Positions 42,720-52,088 of a stretch of DNA of 64,000 nt are shown here, piece after piece. The notes under the pieces were generated by a model. It was not told the origin of the DNA. It did not search any database and saw nothing but the letters and a program-made list of their open reading frames with translations. Within the stretch, counting starts at the first letter, position 1. Each line of letters begins with the position of its first letter. This stretch comes from Streptomyces griseosporeus (GTDB lineage: Bacteria > Actinomycetota > Actinomycetes > Streptomycetales > Streptomycetaceae), in contig NZ_BNBR01000005.1 of the NCBI RefSeq assembly GCF_014656055.1, forward strand, positions 186,001 to 250,000. The letters are read 5' to 3'. The translations under genes were made by a program, and so were the position numbers.

Positions 42720-44786
42720 GTGGCTGACGTACCTGCCGATCTTGCCGCAGTGTGGCCACGCGTACTGGAGCAGCTTCTCGGGGAGGGCCGCGGCCAGGGG
42801 GTCGAGGGCAGGGACGAGCACTGGCTGCGGCGCACCCAGCCGCTCGCGCTGGTCGCCGACACGGCCCTGCTCGCCGTACCGAACGAGTTCGCGAAGGGCG
42901 TACTGGAGGGCCGGCTGGCGCCGGTCGTCAGCGACAGCCTGAGCCGTGAGTGCGGGCGTCCGATCCGCATCGCGATCACCGTCGACGACTCGGCGGGCGA
43001 GCCCCCGGCCCCGCCCGCGCCCCCGGCCCAGCAGTCCCCGCGCTACGAGGACCAGCAGCCGCGGTACGAGGAGCAGCCGCCGCCGCGCTACGAGGAGCAG
43101 CCCGAGCTGCCCTCGTACGACAGCCCGTACGAGGGGTACGGCCGCCACCGCGCCGAGCCGCTCCCCGGCCGCGACGACCGTCCCGGCCCCCGGCAGGAAC
43201 GGGCCGAGCGGCCGGACCGTCCCGACCTGCCCGGCGGGCGCGGCGACCAGCTGCCGACGGCCCGGCCGGCCTACCCGTCGGAGTACCAGCGCCCCGAGCC
43301 GGGCGCCTGGCCGCGCACGCAGGACGACTACGGCTGGCAGCAGCAGCGCCTGGGCTTCCCCGAGCGCGACCCGTACGCCTCCCCGTCCTCGCAGGACGGC
43401 TACGGCGACTCCTACGGCCCGCAGGACTCGTACACCCCCGCGCCGGACTACCGCGCGCCGTCGCCGGAGCGCGCCGAGCGCCCGCCGTACGAGCAGCAGC
43501 GCCCCGACTACGACACCTCACGCGGTGAGTACGAGCCGCAGCGCGGCGACTACGACAAGCGGGACTACGAGCCGCGTGACTACGACAAGCGGGACTACGA
43601 CCAGCGGGACGGCGCCCGCCGTGAGCTGCCGGAGCCGCCGGGCGGTTCCGGGCAGGTGCACCGCGGCGGCCCCGTCGGCCCGAACCTGCCCACCACGGGT
43701 GCGCCCGGTCCGCTGGCGGCACAGCCCGCGCCGGCGACCGGACCCGGTGAGCCGACCGCGCGGCTGAACCCGAAGTACCTCTTCGACACGTTCGTCATCG
43801 GCGCCTCCAACCGCTTCGCGCACGCCGCCGCGGTCGCGGTGGCCGAGGCGCCGGCGAAGGCGTACAACCCGCTGTTCATCTACGGGGAGTCGGGGCTCGG
43901 CAAGACGCATCTGCTGCACGCCATCGGGCACTACGCGCGCAGCCTGTACCCCGGCACGCGCGTGCGGTACGTGAGCTCGGAGGAGTTCACCAACGAGTTC
44001 ATCAACTCCATCCGCGACGGCAAGGGCGACAGCTTCCGCAAGCGCTACCGCGAGATGGACATCCTGCTCGTCGACGACATCCAGTTCCTGGCGGACAAGG
44101 AGTCGACGCAGGAGGAGTTCTTCCACACCTTCAACACGCTCCACAACGCGAACAAGCAGATCGTGCTGTCCAGCGACCGGCCGCCCAAGCAGCTGGTGAC
44201 GCTGGAGGACCGGCTGCGGAACCGTTTCGAGTGGGGTCTGATCACCGACGTGCAGCCGCCGGAGCTGGAGACGCGGATCGCGATCCTGCGCAAGAAGGCG
44301 GTGCAGGAGCAGCTGAACGCCCCGCCGGAGGTGCTGGAGTTCATCGCGTCGCGGATCTCGCGGAACATCCGTGAGCTGGAGGGCGCGCTGATCCGGGTGA
44401 CGGCGTTCGCCTCGCTCAACCGGCAGCCGGTGGACCTGGGCCTGACGGAGATCGTCCTGAAGGACCTGATCCCGGGCGGGGACGACTCGGCGCCGGAGAT
44501 CACCTCGACGGCCATCATGAGCGCCACCGCGGACTACTTCGGGCTGACGGTGGAGGACCTGTGCGGCACCTCGCGCGGGCGGGCGCTGGTCACGGCCCGG
44601 CAGATCGCGATGTACCTGTGCCGTGAGCTGACGGATCTGTCGCTGCCGAAGATCGGCGCGCTGTTCGGCGGCCGGGACCACACGACGGTCATGCACGCGG
44701 ACCGCAAGATCCGCAATCTGATGGCCGAGCGGCGCTCCATCTACAACCAGGTGACGGAGCTAACCAACCGCATCAAGAACGGCTGA
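42720..44786 (+). CDS. dnaA: Chromosomal replication initiator protein DnaA
   Basis: 688 residues, long for DnaA because domain II (about residues 100-345) is a huge acidic/Pro-rich linker with repeats of the type YDKRDYEPRDYDKRDYDQRD. Domain I (1-95) binds partners. Domain III has Walker A GESGLGKTHLLHAIG and Walker B ILLVDDIQFLADKE. Domain IV ends with the DNA-binding signature DHTTVMHADRKI. It binds the DnaA boxes at oriC just downstream and melts the origin. Start GTG. Confidence 0.98.
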   Translation: MADVPADLAAVWPRVLEQLLGEGRGQGVEGRDEHWLRRTQPLALVADTALLAVPNEFAKGVLEGRLAPVVSDSLSRECGRPIRIAITVDDSAGEPPAPPAPPAQQSPRYEDQQPRYEEQPPPRYEEQPELPSYDSPYEGYGRHRAEPLPGRDDRPGPRQERAERPDRPDLPGGRGDQLPTARPAYPSEYQRPEPGAWPRTQDDYGWQQQRLGFPERDPYASPSSQDGYGDSYGPQDSYTPAPDYRAPSPERAERPPYEQQRPDYDTSRGEYEPQRGDYDKRDYEPRDYDKRDYDQRDGARRELPEPPGGSGQVHRGGPVGPNLPTTGAPGPLAAQPAPATGPGEPTARLNPKYLFDTFVIGASNRFAHAAAVAVAEAPAKAYNPLFIYGESGLGKTHLLHAIGHYARSLYPGTRVRYVSSEEFTNEFINSIRDGKGDSFRKRYREMDILLVDDIQFLADKESTQEEFFHTFNTLHNANKQIVLSSDRPPKQLVTLEDRLRNRFEWGLITDVQPPELETRIAILRKKAVQEQLNAPPEVLEFIASRISRNIRELEGALIRVTAFASLNRQPVDLGLTEIVLKDLIPGGDDSAPEITSTAIMSATADYFGLTVEDLCGTSRGRALVTARQIAMYLCRELTDLSLPKIGALFGGRDHTTVMHADRKIRNLMAERRSIYNQVTELTNRIKNG

Positions 44787-44810
44787 CACGCGCGCGATAC
44801 GGCTCTGAAG

Positions 44811-44842
44811 GCGCCCTCGGGATCCGTCCCGGGGGCGCTTTT
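44811..44842 (+). terminator. dnaA terminator
   Basis: Stem GCGCCCTCGGGA / TCCCGGGGGCGC (one G-T pair), 4-nt loop, then TTTT. 24 bp after the stop codon. Confidence 0.85.
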
Positions 44843-44914
44843 CGTCGCCGGGGCGGGCTCCCGCCGTGCACACGCGTGCCATCCGCTGTTCGAATAACTG
44901 CCGGGTTACGGCCT

Positions 44915-45169
44915 CTCTCCACAGATTCGGCGACTTTCTCGCGTCCACAGACTGGGGACCGCCGAGTTGTCCAGACGGGCGTCCACAGGGGCAGGCAGCC
45001 GGGGCCGTCCGGGCAGGTCAGAGGGGTGTGGATTCGTGGACGAACGATCTCCACAGACTGTGGACAACGCCGTGATCCACAAGCTGTGCACGGAGTTGTC
45101 CACGGGCAACCCACAGGTTCGGGCCGCTTGTCCCCAGTGATCGGCGACTTCTCCACATGACTGTCCACT
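44915..45169. repeat. oriC DnaA-box cluster 1
   Basis: Boxes read at 44915 (CTCTCCACA), 44941 and 44979 (GCGTCCACA), 44967 (TTGTCCAGA), 45027 (reverse), 45047, 45059 (exact, reverse), 45073 (TGATCCACA), 45096 (TTGTCCACG), 45128 (TTGTCCCCA), 45149 (TTCTCCACA) and 45161 (CTGTCCACT). Confidence 0.85.
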
Positions 45170-45319
45170 GTTCGGCAACGCGACGCCCCCGGTCACCGGG
45201 CCGAGTGAAAGCCGTCACACGAGGGTGCCGGATTGGGGTGTGGGAAACGTGGGTAAACCTGGGGACGCAGCTGGGGAGAACTGCCCTCGACCTGTGGGCG
45301 GTGTGTGCAGAACTTTCCG

Positions 45320-45422
45320 TTCTCCACAGAGACCCCGGGTTGTCCACCGGCTCCGCCCACAGGGGCAGTGGACAAAATTCCGGCGCTGAGCTGGGCAAAC
45401 GTGGTTATCCACGGTATCCACA
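45320..45422. repeat. oriC DnaA-box cluster 2
   Basis: Boxes at 45320 (TTCTCCACA), 45340 (TTGTCCACC), 45367 (reverse, AGTGGACAA), 45405 (TTATCCACG) and 45414 (GTATCCACA). The last two abut head to tail. A 150-bp box-free gap separates this group from cluster 1. Confidence 0.85.
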
Positions 45423-45647
45423 GGCCCTACTACTACGAACAACTAGAGAGAGCCCGGAAATCGTTTGGAAGCGGGTCCTGTGCACAACTCGGCGCATCGG
45501 GCCCGGCTGCCCCTTCGAGCGACTTGACCCCGACAGGCACCTACTGTCAGTGCGGTGCGTCAGACTGGTCCCCGGTGTTCTTCCCGTCCCAGGAGGCGGT
45601 GACACCGAGTCGGAGGACTCAGTAGCAACAGCAGGAGGCGGCTTACG

Positions 45648-46778
45648 GTGAAGATCCGGGTGGAACGCGACGTACTCGCGGAGGCAGTGGCCTGGGCGGC
45701 ACGCAGCCTCCCGGCCCGTCCGCCGGCGCCTGTGCTCGCCGGCCTCCTGCTGAAGGCCGAGGACGGCCAGCTGAGCCTGTCCAGCTTCGACTACGAGGTC
45801 TCCGCGCGGGTCAGCGTCGAGGCCGAGGTCGAGGAGGAGGGCACGGTCCTGGTCTCCGGCCGCCTGCTCGCCGACATCTCGCGGGCGCTGCCCAACCGTC
45901 CGGTGGAGATTTCCACAGACGGTGTACGGGCGACCGTCGTCTGCGGGTCGTCCCGGTTCACACTGCACACCCTCCCTGTGGAGGAGTACCCGGCGCTGCC
46001 GCAGATGCCGAACGCCACGGGCACCGTCCCCGGCGAGGTCTTCTCCGCCGCCGTCCAGCAGGTGGCCATCGCCGCCGGCCGCGACGACACGCTGCCGGTG
46101 CTGACCGGTGTGCGCATCGAGATCGAGGGCGACACGGTCACGCTCGCCTCCACCGACCGCTACCGCTTCGCGGTCCGCGAGTTCCTGTGGAAGCCGGAGA
46201 ACCCGGAGGCGTCCGCGGTCGCCCTGGTGCCCGCCAAGACGCTTCTGGACACCGCCAAGTCGCTGGGCGCCGGTGACAGCGTCACGCTGGCGCTGTCGGG
46301 CTCCGGCGCGGGCGAGGGCCTGATCGGTTTCGAGGGCGCCGGACGGCGGACGACGACCCGGCTGCTGGAGGGCGACCTCCCGAAGTACCGGACGCTGTTC
46401 CCGACGGAGTTCAACAGCGTGGCGACGATCGAGACGGCGCCGTTCGTCGAGGCCGTCAAGCGTGTGGCGCTGGTCGCCGAGCGGAACACCCCGGTGCGGC
46501 TCAGCTTCGAGCAGGGCGTGCTCATCCTGGAGGCCGGCTCCAGCGACGACGCACAGGCTGTGGAAAGGGTCGACGCGCAGCTGGACGGCGACGACATCTC
46601 GATCGCCTTCAACCCGACCTTCCTGCTGGACGGTCTGAGCGCGATCGACTCCCCGGTGGCCCAGCTGTCGTTCACGACGTCGACGAAGCCGGCGCTGCTG
46701 TCCGGGAAGCCGGGCGTGGACGCCGAGGCGGACGAGGCGTACAAGTACCTGATCATGCCGGTGCGGCTGAGCGGCTGA
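45648..46778 (+). CDS. dnaN: DNA polymerase III sliding clamp, beta subunit
   Basis: 376 residues in three similar domains of about 120. It forms the ring clamp that tethers polymerase and other enzymes to DNA. The start MKIRVERDVLAEAVAWAARS (GTG) and the C-terminal YLIMPVRL are family hallmarks. GGAGG lies 9 nt before the start. The long leader (oriC) carries its promoter. Confidence 0.97.
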   Translation: MKIRVERDVLAEAVAWAARSLPARPPAPVLAGLLLKAEDGQLSLSSFDYEVSARVSVEAEVEEEGTVLVSGRLLADISRALPNRPVEISTDGVRATVVCGSSRFTLHTLPVEEYPALPQMPNATGTVPGEVFSAAVQQVAIAAGRDDTLPVLTGVRIEIEGDTVTLASTDRYRFAVREFLWKPENPEASAVALVPAKTLLDTAKSLGAGDSVTLALSGSGAGEGLIGFEGAGRRTTTRLLEGDLPKYRTLFPTEFNSVATIETAPFVEAVKRVALVAERNTPVRLSFEQGVLILEAGSSDDAQAVERVDAQLDGDDISIAFNPTFLLDGLSAIDSPVAQLSFTTSTKPALLSGKPGVDAEADEAYKYLIMPVRLSG

Positions 46779-46800
46779 GCCGGTTCGCGCGGTTCCCGCC

Positions 46801-46819
46801 GGTCCACAGGCTGTGGACC
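46801..46819. repeat. Inverted repeat GGTCCACAG-G-CTGTGGACC
   Basis: Perfect 9-bp dyad with one central base, 22 bp after dnaN. Its arms each hold a TCCACA DnaA-box core in opposite orientation. It could be a weak terminator or a DnaA-bound site. Confidence 0.6.
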
Positions 46820-46977
46820 GGCGGGGCGGTGAATCCCCAGGTGAGCGGCCACGTTTGAGCGCGTATGCCCACAGCTGTGCGGGACCGTCCGGGTTTAGGC
46901 TCGGGCAGGGGTACGAGGGTGCCCCGGGGGTGCCACGGCGCCCCGTACGCCACACAGCGACCTAAGGAACACAACTG

Positions 46978-47853
46978 ATGGAGCTCGGTCTCGTCGGCCT
47001 CGGCAAGATGGGCGGCAACATGCGCGAGCGGATCCGCCGCGCGGGCCACACCGTCATCGGATACGACCGCAACCCGGACGTCGCGGATGTCCACAGCCTG
47101 GAGGAGCTTGTGGGCAAGCTCTCCGCTCCGCGCGTGGTGTGGGTGATGGTCCCGGCCGGCGAGCCCACCCAGTCCACGATCGACCGGCTCGCCGAGCTGC
47201 TGGAGCCCGGTGACGTGGTCGTGGACGGCGGCAACTCCCGCTGGACGGACGACGAGAGGCACGCCGAGGAGCTGGCCGCCAAGGGCATAGGCTTCGTCGA
47301 CTGCGGCGTCTCCGGCGGCGTGTGGGGCCTGGAGAACGGCTACGCGCTCATGTACGGCGGCGACGCGGAGAACGTCGCCAAGGTGCAGCCGGTCTTCGAC
47401 GCGCTCAAGCCGGAGGGCGACTTCGGCTCGGTGCACGCGGGCAAGGTCGGCGCGGGCCACTTCGCGAAGATGGTCCACAACGGCATCGAGTACGCGATGA
47501 TGCAGGCCTACGCCGAGGGCTGGGAGCTGCTGGAGAAGGTCGACTCCGTGGAGAACGTCCGCGAGGTCTTCCGCTCCTGGCAGGAGGGCACCGTCATCCG
47601 CTCCTGGCTGCTCGACCTGGCGGTGAACGCCCTCGACGAGGACGAGCATCTGGACGCGCTGCGGGGTTATGCACAGGACTCGGGTGAGGGACGCTGGACT
47701 GTGGAGGCCGCGATCGACAACGCGGTGCCGCTGCCGGCGATCACCGCGTCGCTGTTCGCGCGGTTCGCCTCCCGTCAGGAGGACTCGCCGCAGATGAAGA
47801 TGATCGCGGCGCTGCGGAACCAGTTCGGCGGCCACGCGGTCGAGAAGAAGTAA
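46978..47853 (+). CDS. gnd: 6-phosphogluconate dehydrogenase (decarboxylating), short form
   Basis: 291 residues. It oxidises 6-phosphogluconate to ribulose-5-phosphate with NAD(P)+ in the pentose phosphate pathway. GLVGLGKMGGNM binds the dinucleotide. The active site is CGVSGGVWGLENGYALMYGG with the conserved Gly/Asn, and KMVHNGIEY carries the catalytic Lys. It is the short dimer-type length, about 300 instead of 470. Its insertion between dnaN and recF is a Streptomyces feature, not general in Actinobacteria. Confidence 0.94.
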   Translation: MELGLVGLGKMGGNMRERIRRAGHTVIGYDRNPDVADVHSLEELVGKLSAPRVVWVMVPAGEPTQSTIDRLAELLEPGDVVVDGGNSRWTDDERHAEELAAKGIGFVDCGVSGGVWGLENGYALMYGGDAENVAKVQPVFDALKPEGDFGSVHAGKVGAGHFAKMVHNGIEYAMMQAYAEGWELLEKVDSVENVREVFRSWQEGTVIRSWLLDLAVNALDEDEHLDALRGYAQDSGEGRWTVEAAIDNAVPLPAITASLFARFASRQEDSPQMKMIAALRNQFGGHAVEKK

Positions 47854-47893
47854 TCGGCACACGAAGGACATGGGTGGAGGTCGGCGTACGACC

Positions 47894-49015
47894 ATGCACG
47901 TCACGCATCTGTCGCTGGCCGACTTCCGCTCCTACGCCCGGGTCGAGGTCCCGCTGGACCCGGGCGTCACGGCCTTCGTCGGCCCGAACGGGCAGGGCAA
48001 GACCAACCTCGTCGAGGCGGTCGGCTATCTCGCCACCCTCGGCAGCCACCGCGTCGCCTCCGACGCCCCCCTGGTCCGCATGGGCGCCGACCGGGCGGTC
48101 ATCCGGGCGCAGGTCCGCCAGGGCGAGCGGCAGCAGCTGATCGAGCTGGAGCTGAACCCGGGCAGGGCGAACCGCGCCCGCATCAACCGGTCCTCGCAGG
48201 TCAGGCCCCGGGACGTACTGGGGATCGTACGGACCGTGCTGTTCGCGCCGGAGGACCTCGCGCTGGTCAAGGGCGATCCCGGGGAGCGGCGGCGCTTCCT
48301 CGACGAGCTGATCACCGCCCGCTCCCCGCGCATGGCGGGGGTGCGCTCGGACTACGAGCGGGTCCTCAAGCAGCGCAACACCCTGCTGAAGAGCGCGGCC
48401 CTCGCCCGCCGGCACGGTGGCCGCTCGATGGACCTGTCGACGCTCGACGTGTGGGACCAGCATCTGGCCCGCGCGGGCGCGGAGCTGCTCGCGCAGCGGC
48501 TCGATCTGATCGCGGCGCTGCAGCCGCTGGCCGACAAGGCGTACGAGCAGCTGGCCCCGGGCGGTGGCCCGGTCGGGCTGGAGTACAAGCCGTCGGCGCC
48601 CGGTGAGGCGCACACCCGCGAGGAGCTGTACGGGCAGCTGACGGCGGCGCTCGCCGAGGCCCGCAAGCAGGAGATCGAGCGGGGCGTGACGCTGGTCGGC
48701 CCGCACCGGGACGACCTGGTGCTGAAGCTGGGCCAGCTGCCCGCCAAGGGGTACGCCTCGCACGGCGAGTCCTGGTCGTACGCGCTCGCGCTGCGGCTGG
48801 CCTCCTACGACCTGCTGCGCGCCGAGGGCAACGAGCCGATGCTGGTGCTGGACGACGTCTTCGCGGAGCTGGACGCGCGGCGCCGGGAGCGGCTGGCGGA
48901 GCTGGTGGCGCCCGGCGAGCAGGTGCTGGTGACGGCCGCGGTCGACGACGACGTACCCGAGGTGCTGGCCGGGGCGCGGTACGCGGTGTCCGGCGGGACG
49001 GTGGAGCGCGTATGA
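47894..49015 (+). CDS. recF: DNA replication and repair protein RecF
   Basis: 373 residues. It is an ABC-type ATPase that helps load RecA at gaps. Walker A is GPNGQGKTNLVEAV (about residues 31-44). The C-terminal region has the Walker B with LVLDDVFAELDARRRERL. The ATG at 47894 gives the length seen in other Streptomyces; the alternative ATG at 47870 lies too close to its SD. It overlaps the next gene by 4 bp (ATGA). Confidence 0.96.
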   Translation: MHVTHLSLADFRSYARVEVPLDPGVTAFVGPNGQGKTNLVEAVGYLATLGSHRVASDAPLVRMGADRAVIRAQVRQGERQQLIELELNPGRANRARINRSSQVRPRDVLGIVRTVLFAPEDLALVKGDPGERRRFLDELITARSPRMAGVRSDYERVLKQRNTLLKSAALARRHGGRSMDLSTLDVWDQHLARAGAELLAQRLDLIAALQPLADKAYEQLAPGGGPVGLEYKPSAPGEAHTREELYGQLTAALAEARKQEIERGVTLVGPHRDDLVLKLGQLPAKGYASHGESWSYALALRLASYDLLRAEGNEPMLVLDDVFAELDARRRERLAELVAPGEQVLVTAAVDDDVPEVLAGARYAVSGGTVERV

Positions 49016-49605
49016 GCGGTGACGAGACGGGACGCGGCAAGGCCCCCGGCGCCGCGGGCGGCCGCGGTGAGGCCTCCGACTCCGCGGCGGGACGCGGCAG
49101 GACCCCCGAGCCCTCCGGTGTCGACCTCGCGCGCGTGGCGCTGCGGGCGGCGAAGGAGGCGGCACGCGCGCGTGGGGACGCGGCGCAGCAGAAGAAGCAG
49201 GCGTGGCGCGGCGGGCTGCGCTCCGGCGCGCGCGCGGACGGGCGCGACCCGATGGCGCTGGGCGCCGCGATCAACCGGCTGATCACCGAGCGGGGCTGGG
49301 AGGCGCCGGCCGCGGTGGGCGGGGTAATGGGCCGCTGGCCGGAGATCGTCGGCGAGGACGTGGCCAAGCACTGCGAGCCGGAGCGGTACGACGAGGACGA
49401 GCGGGTGCTGGTCGTGCGCTGTGACTCCACGGCGTGGGCGACGAACCTGCGGCTGCTGGCGCCGACGCTGGTCGCGCGGCTCAACGAGGACCTGGGGCAC
49501 GGCCGGGTCCGCATGATCAAGGTGCAGGGGCCGGGCGGCCCGGTGCGCCGGTACGGGCCCCTGCGGGCGCCCGGCAGCGGTGGGCCCGACGACTCCTACA
49601 GGTGA
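49012..49605 (+). CDS. dciA: DciA-type (DUF721) protein
   Basis: 197 residues. DciA proteins bind DnaB and aid helicase loading in bacteria that lack DnaC or DnaI. The conserved DUF721 domain (about residues 80-165) has VMGRWPEIVGEDVAKHCEPERY, and RNL-type ATNLRLLAPTLVARLNEDLG. The first 70 residues are a disordered Gly/Ala/Arg-rich tail. It is translationally coupled to recF. Confidence 0.92.
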   Translation: MSGDETGRGKAPGAAGGRGEASDSAAGRGRTPEPSGVDLARVALRAAKEAARARGDAAQQKKQAWRGGLRSGARADGRDPMALGAAINRLITERGWEAPAAVGGVMGRWPEIVGEDVAKHCEPERYDEDERVLVVRCDSTAWATNLRLLAPTLVARLNEDLGHGRVRMIKVQGPGGPVRRYGPLRAPGSGGPDDSYR

Positions 49606-49982
49606 CGTACGTCACGTGCTGCGGGGTGCCGTGACGGGGGTCGTCGCACGCCCGTACAAGCTGGCGAATCCCGACCTGACTCCCAAGTAGCAAAGGGTTG
49701 ACAGCTCGAAGCGCTGAGTGCCGCTGTGAGCCTCTTGGAGCCCCCATCCGCATATCGGGAGTCGGCCGAGACCGGTTCAGGGCGCCACATGCGGACTCAG
49801 GTACCGGCAAACCCCCATCAGTGTCAGTGCTACCGGTAGACTGGAAGACAATCCCGCCCCAATGTGGGGACCGCCCGGGAAACGCTGAGCAACGCTGATC
49901 AAGGCTTACCAACGCACCATGCCGCAGCCGCTCCGGCAACCGCCGACGAGCCCGGCTCGTGCTGTGCCAGAAAGGGCGCTTC
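49606..49982. promoter_or_regulatory. gyrB leader and promoter region
   Basis: 377 bp without a gene. TTGACA at 49698-49703 and TAGACT (49837-49842) are the best promoter hexamers, but they are too far apart to form one promoter. TAGACT is a typical -10 for the main Streptomyces sigma factor. gyrBA is expected to be supercoiling-regulated; no known operator was recognised. Confidence 0.45.
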
Positions 49983-52046
<2,064 letters not shown>

Positions 52047-52088
52047 GTCGGTCTCAGCTGACCGCACAGGGAAGGATCTTCACCAGCA

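Larger units (their letters stand above)
44787..45647. other. Origin of replication oriC
   Basis: 861 bp between dnaA and dnaN with no gene. At least fifteen DnaA-box-like 9-mers (consensus TTGTCCACA) are seen in both orientations in two groups, 44915-45169 and 45320-45422. Only 45059-45067 (reverse TTGTCCACA) is exact; most others differ at one position. The architecture matches known Streptomyces origins: many weak boxes, no obvious AT-rich 13-mers. Confidence 0.95.

Noticed and set aside
43540..43620. Repeats that could suggest a CRISPR or minisatellite
   Set aside because: They are in frame in dnaA domain II; no regular spacers or cas genes are present.
49698..49842. TTGACA with TAGACT as one gyrB promoter
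   Set aside because: The spacing of more than 130 bp rules out a single promoter.
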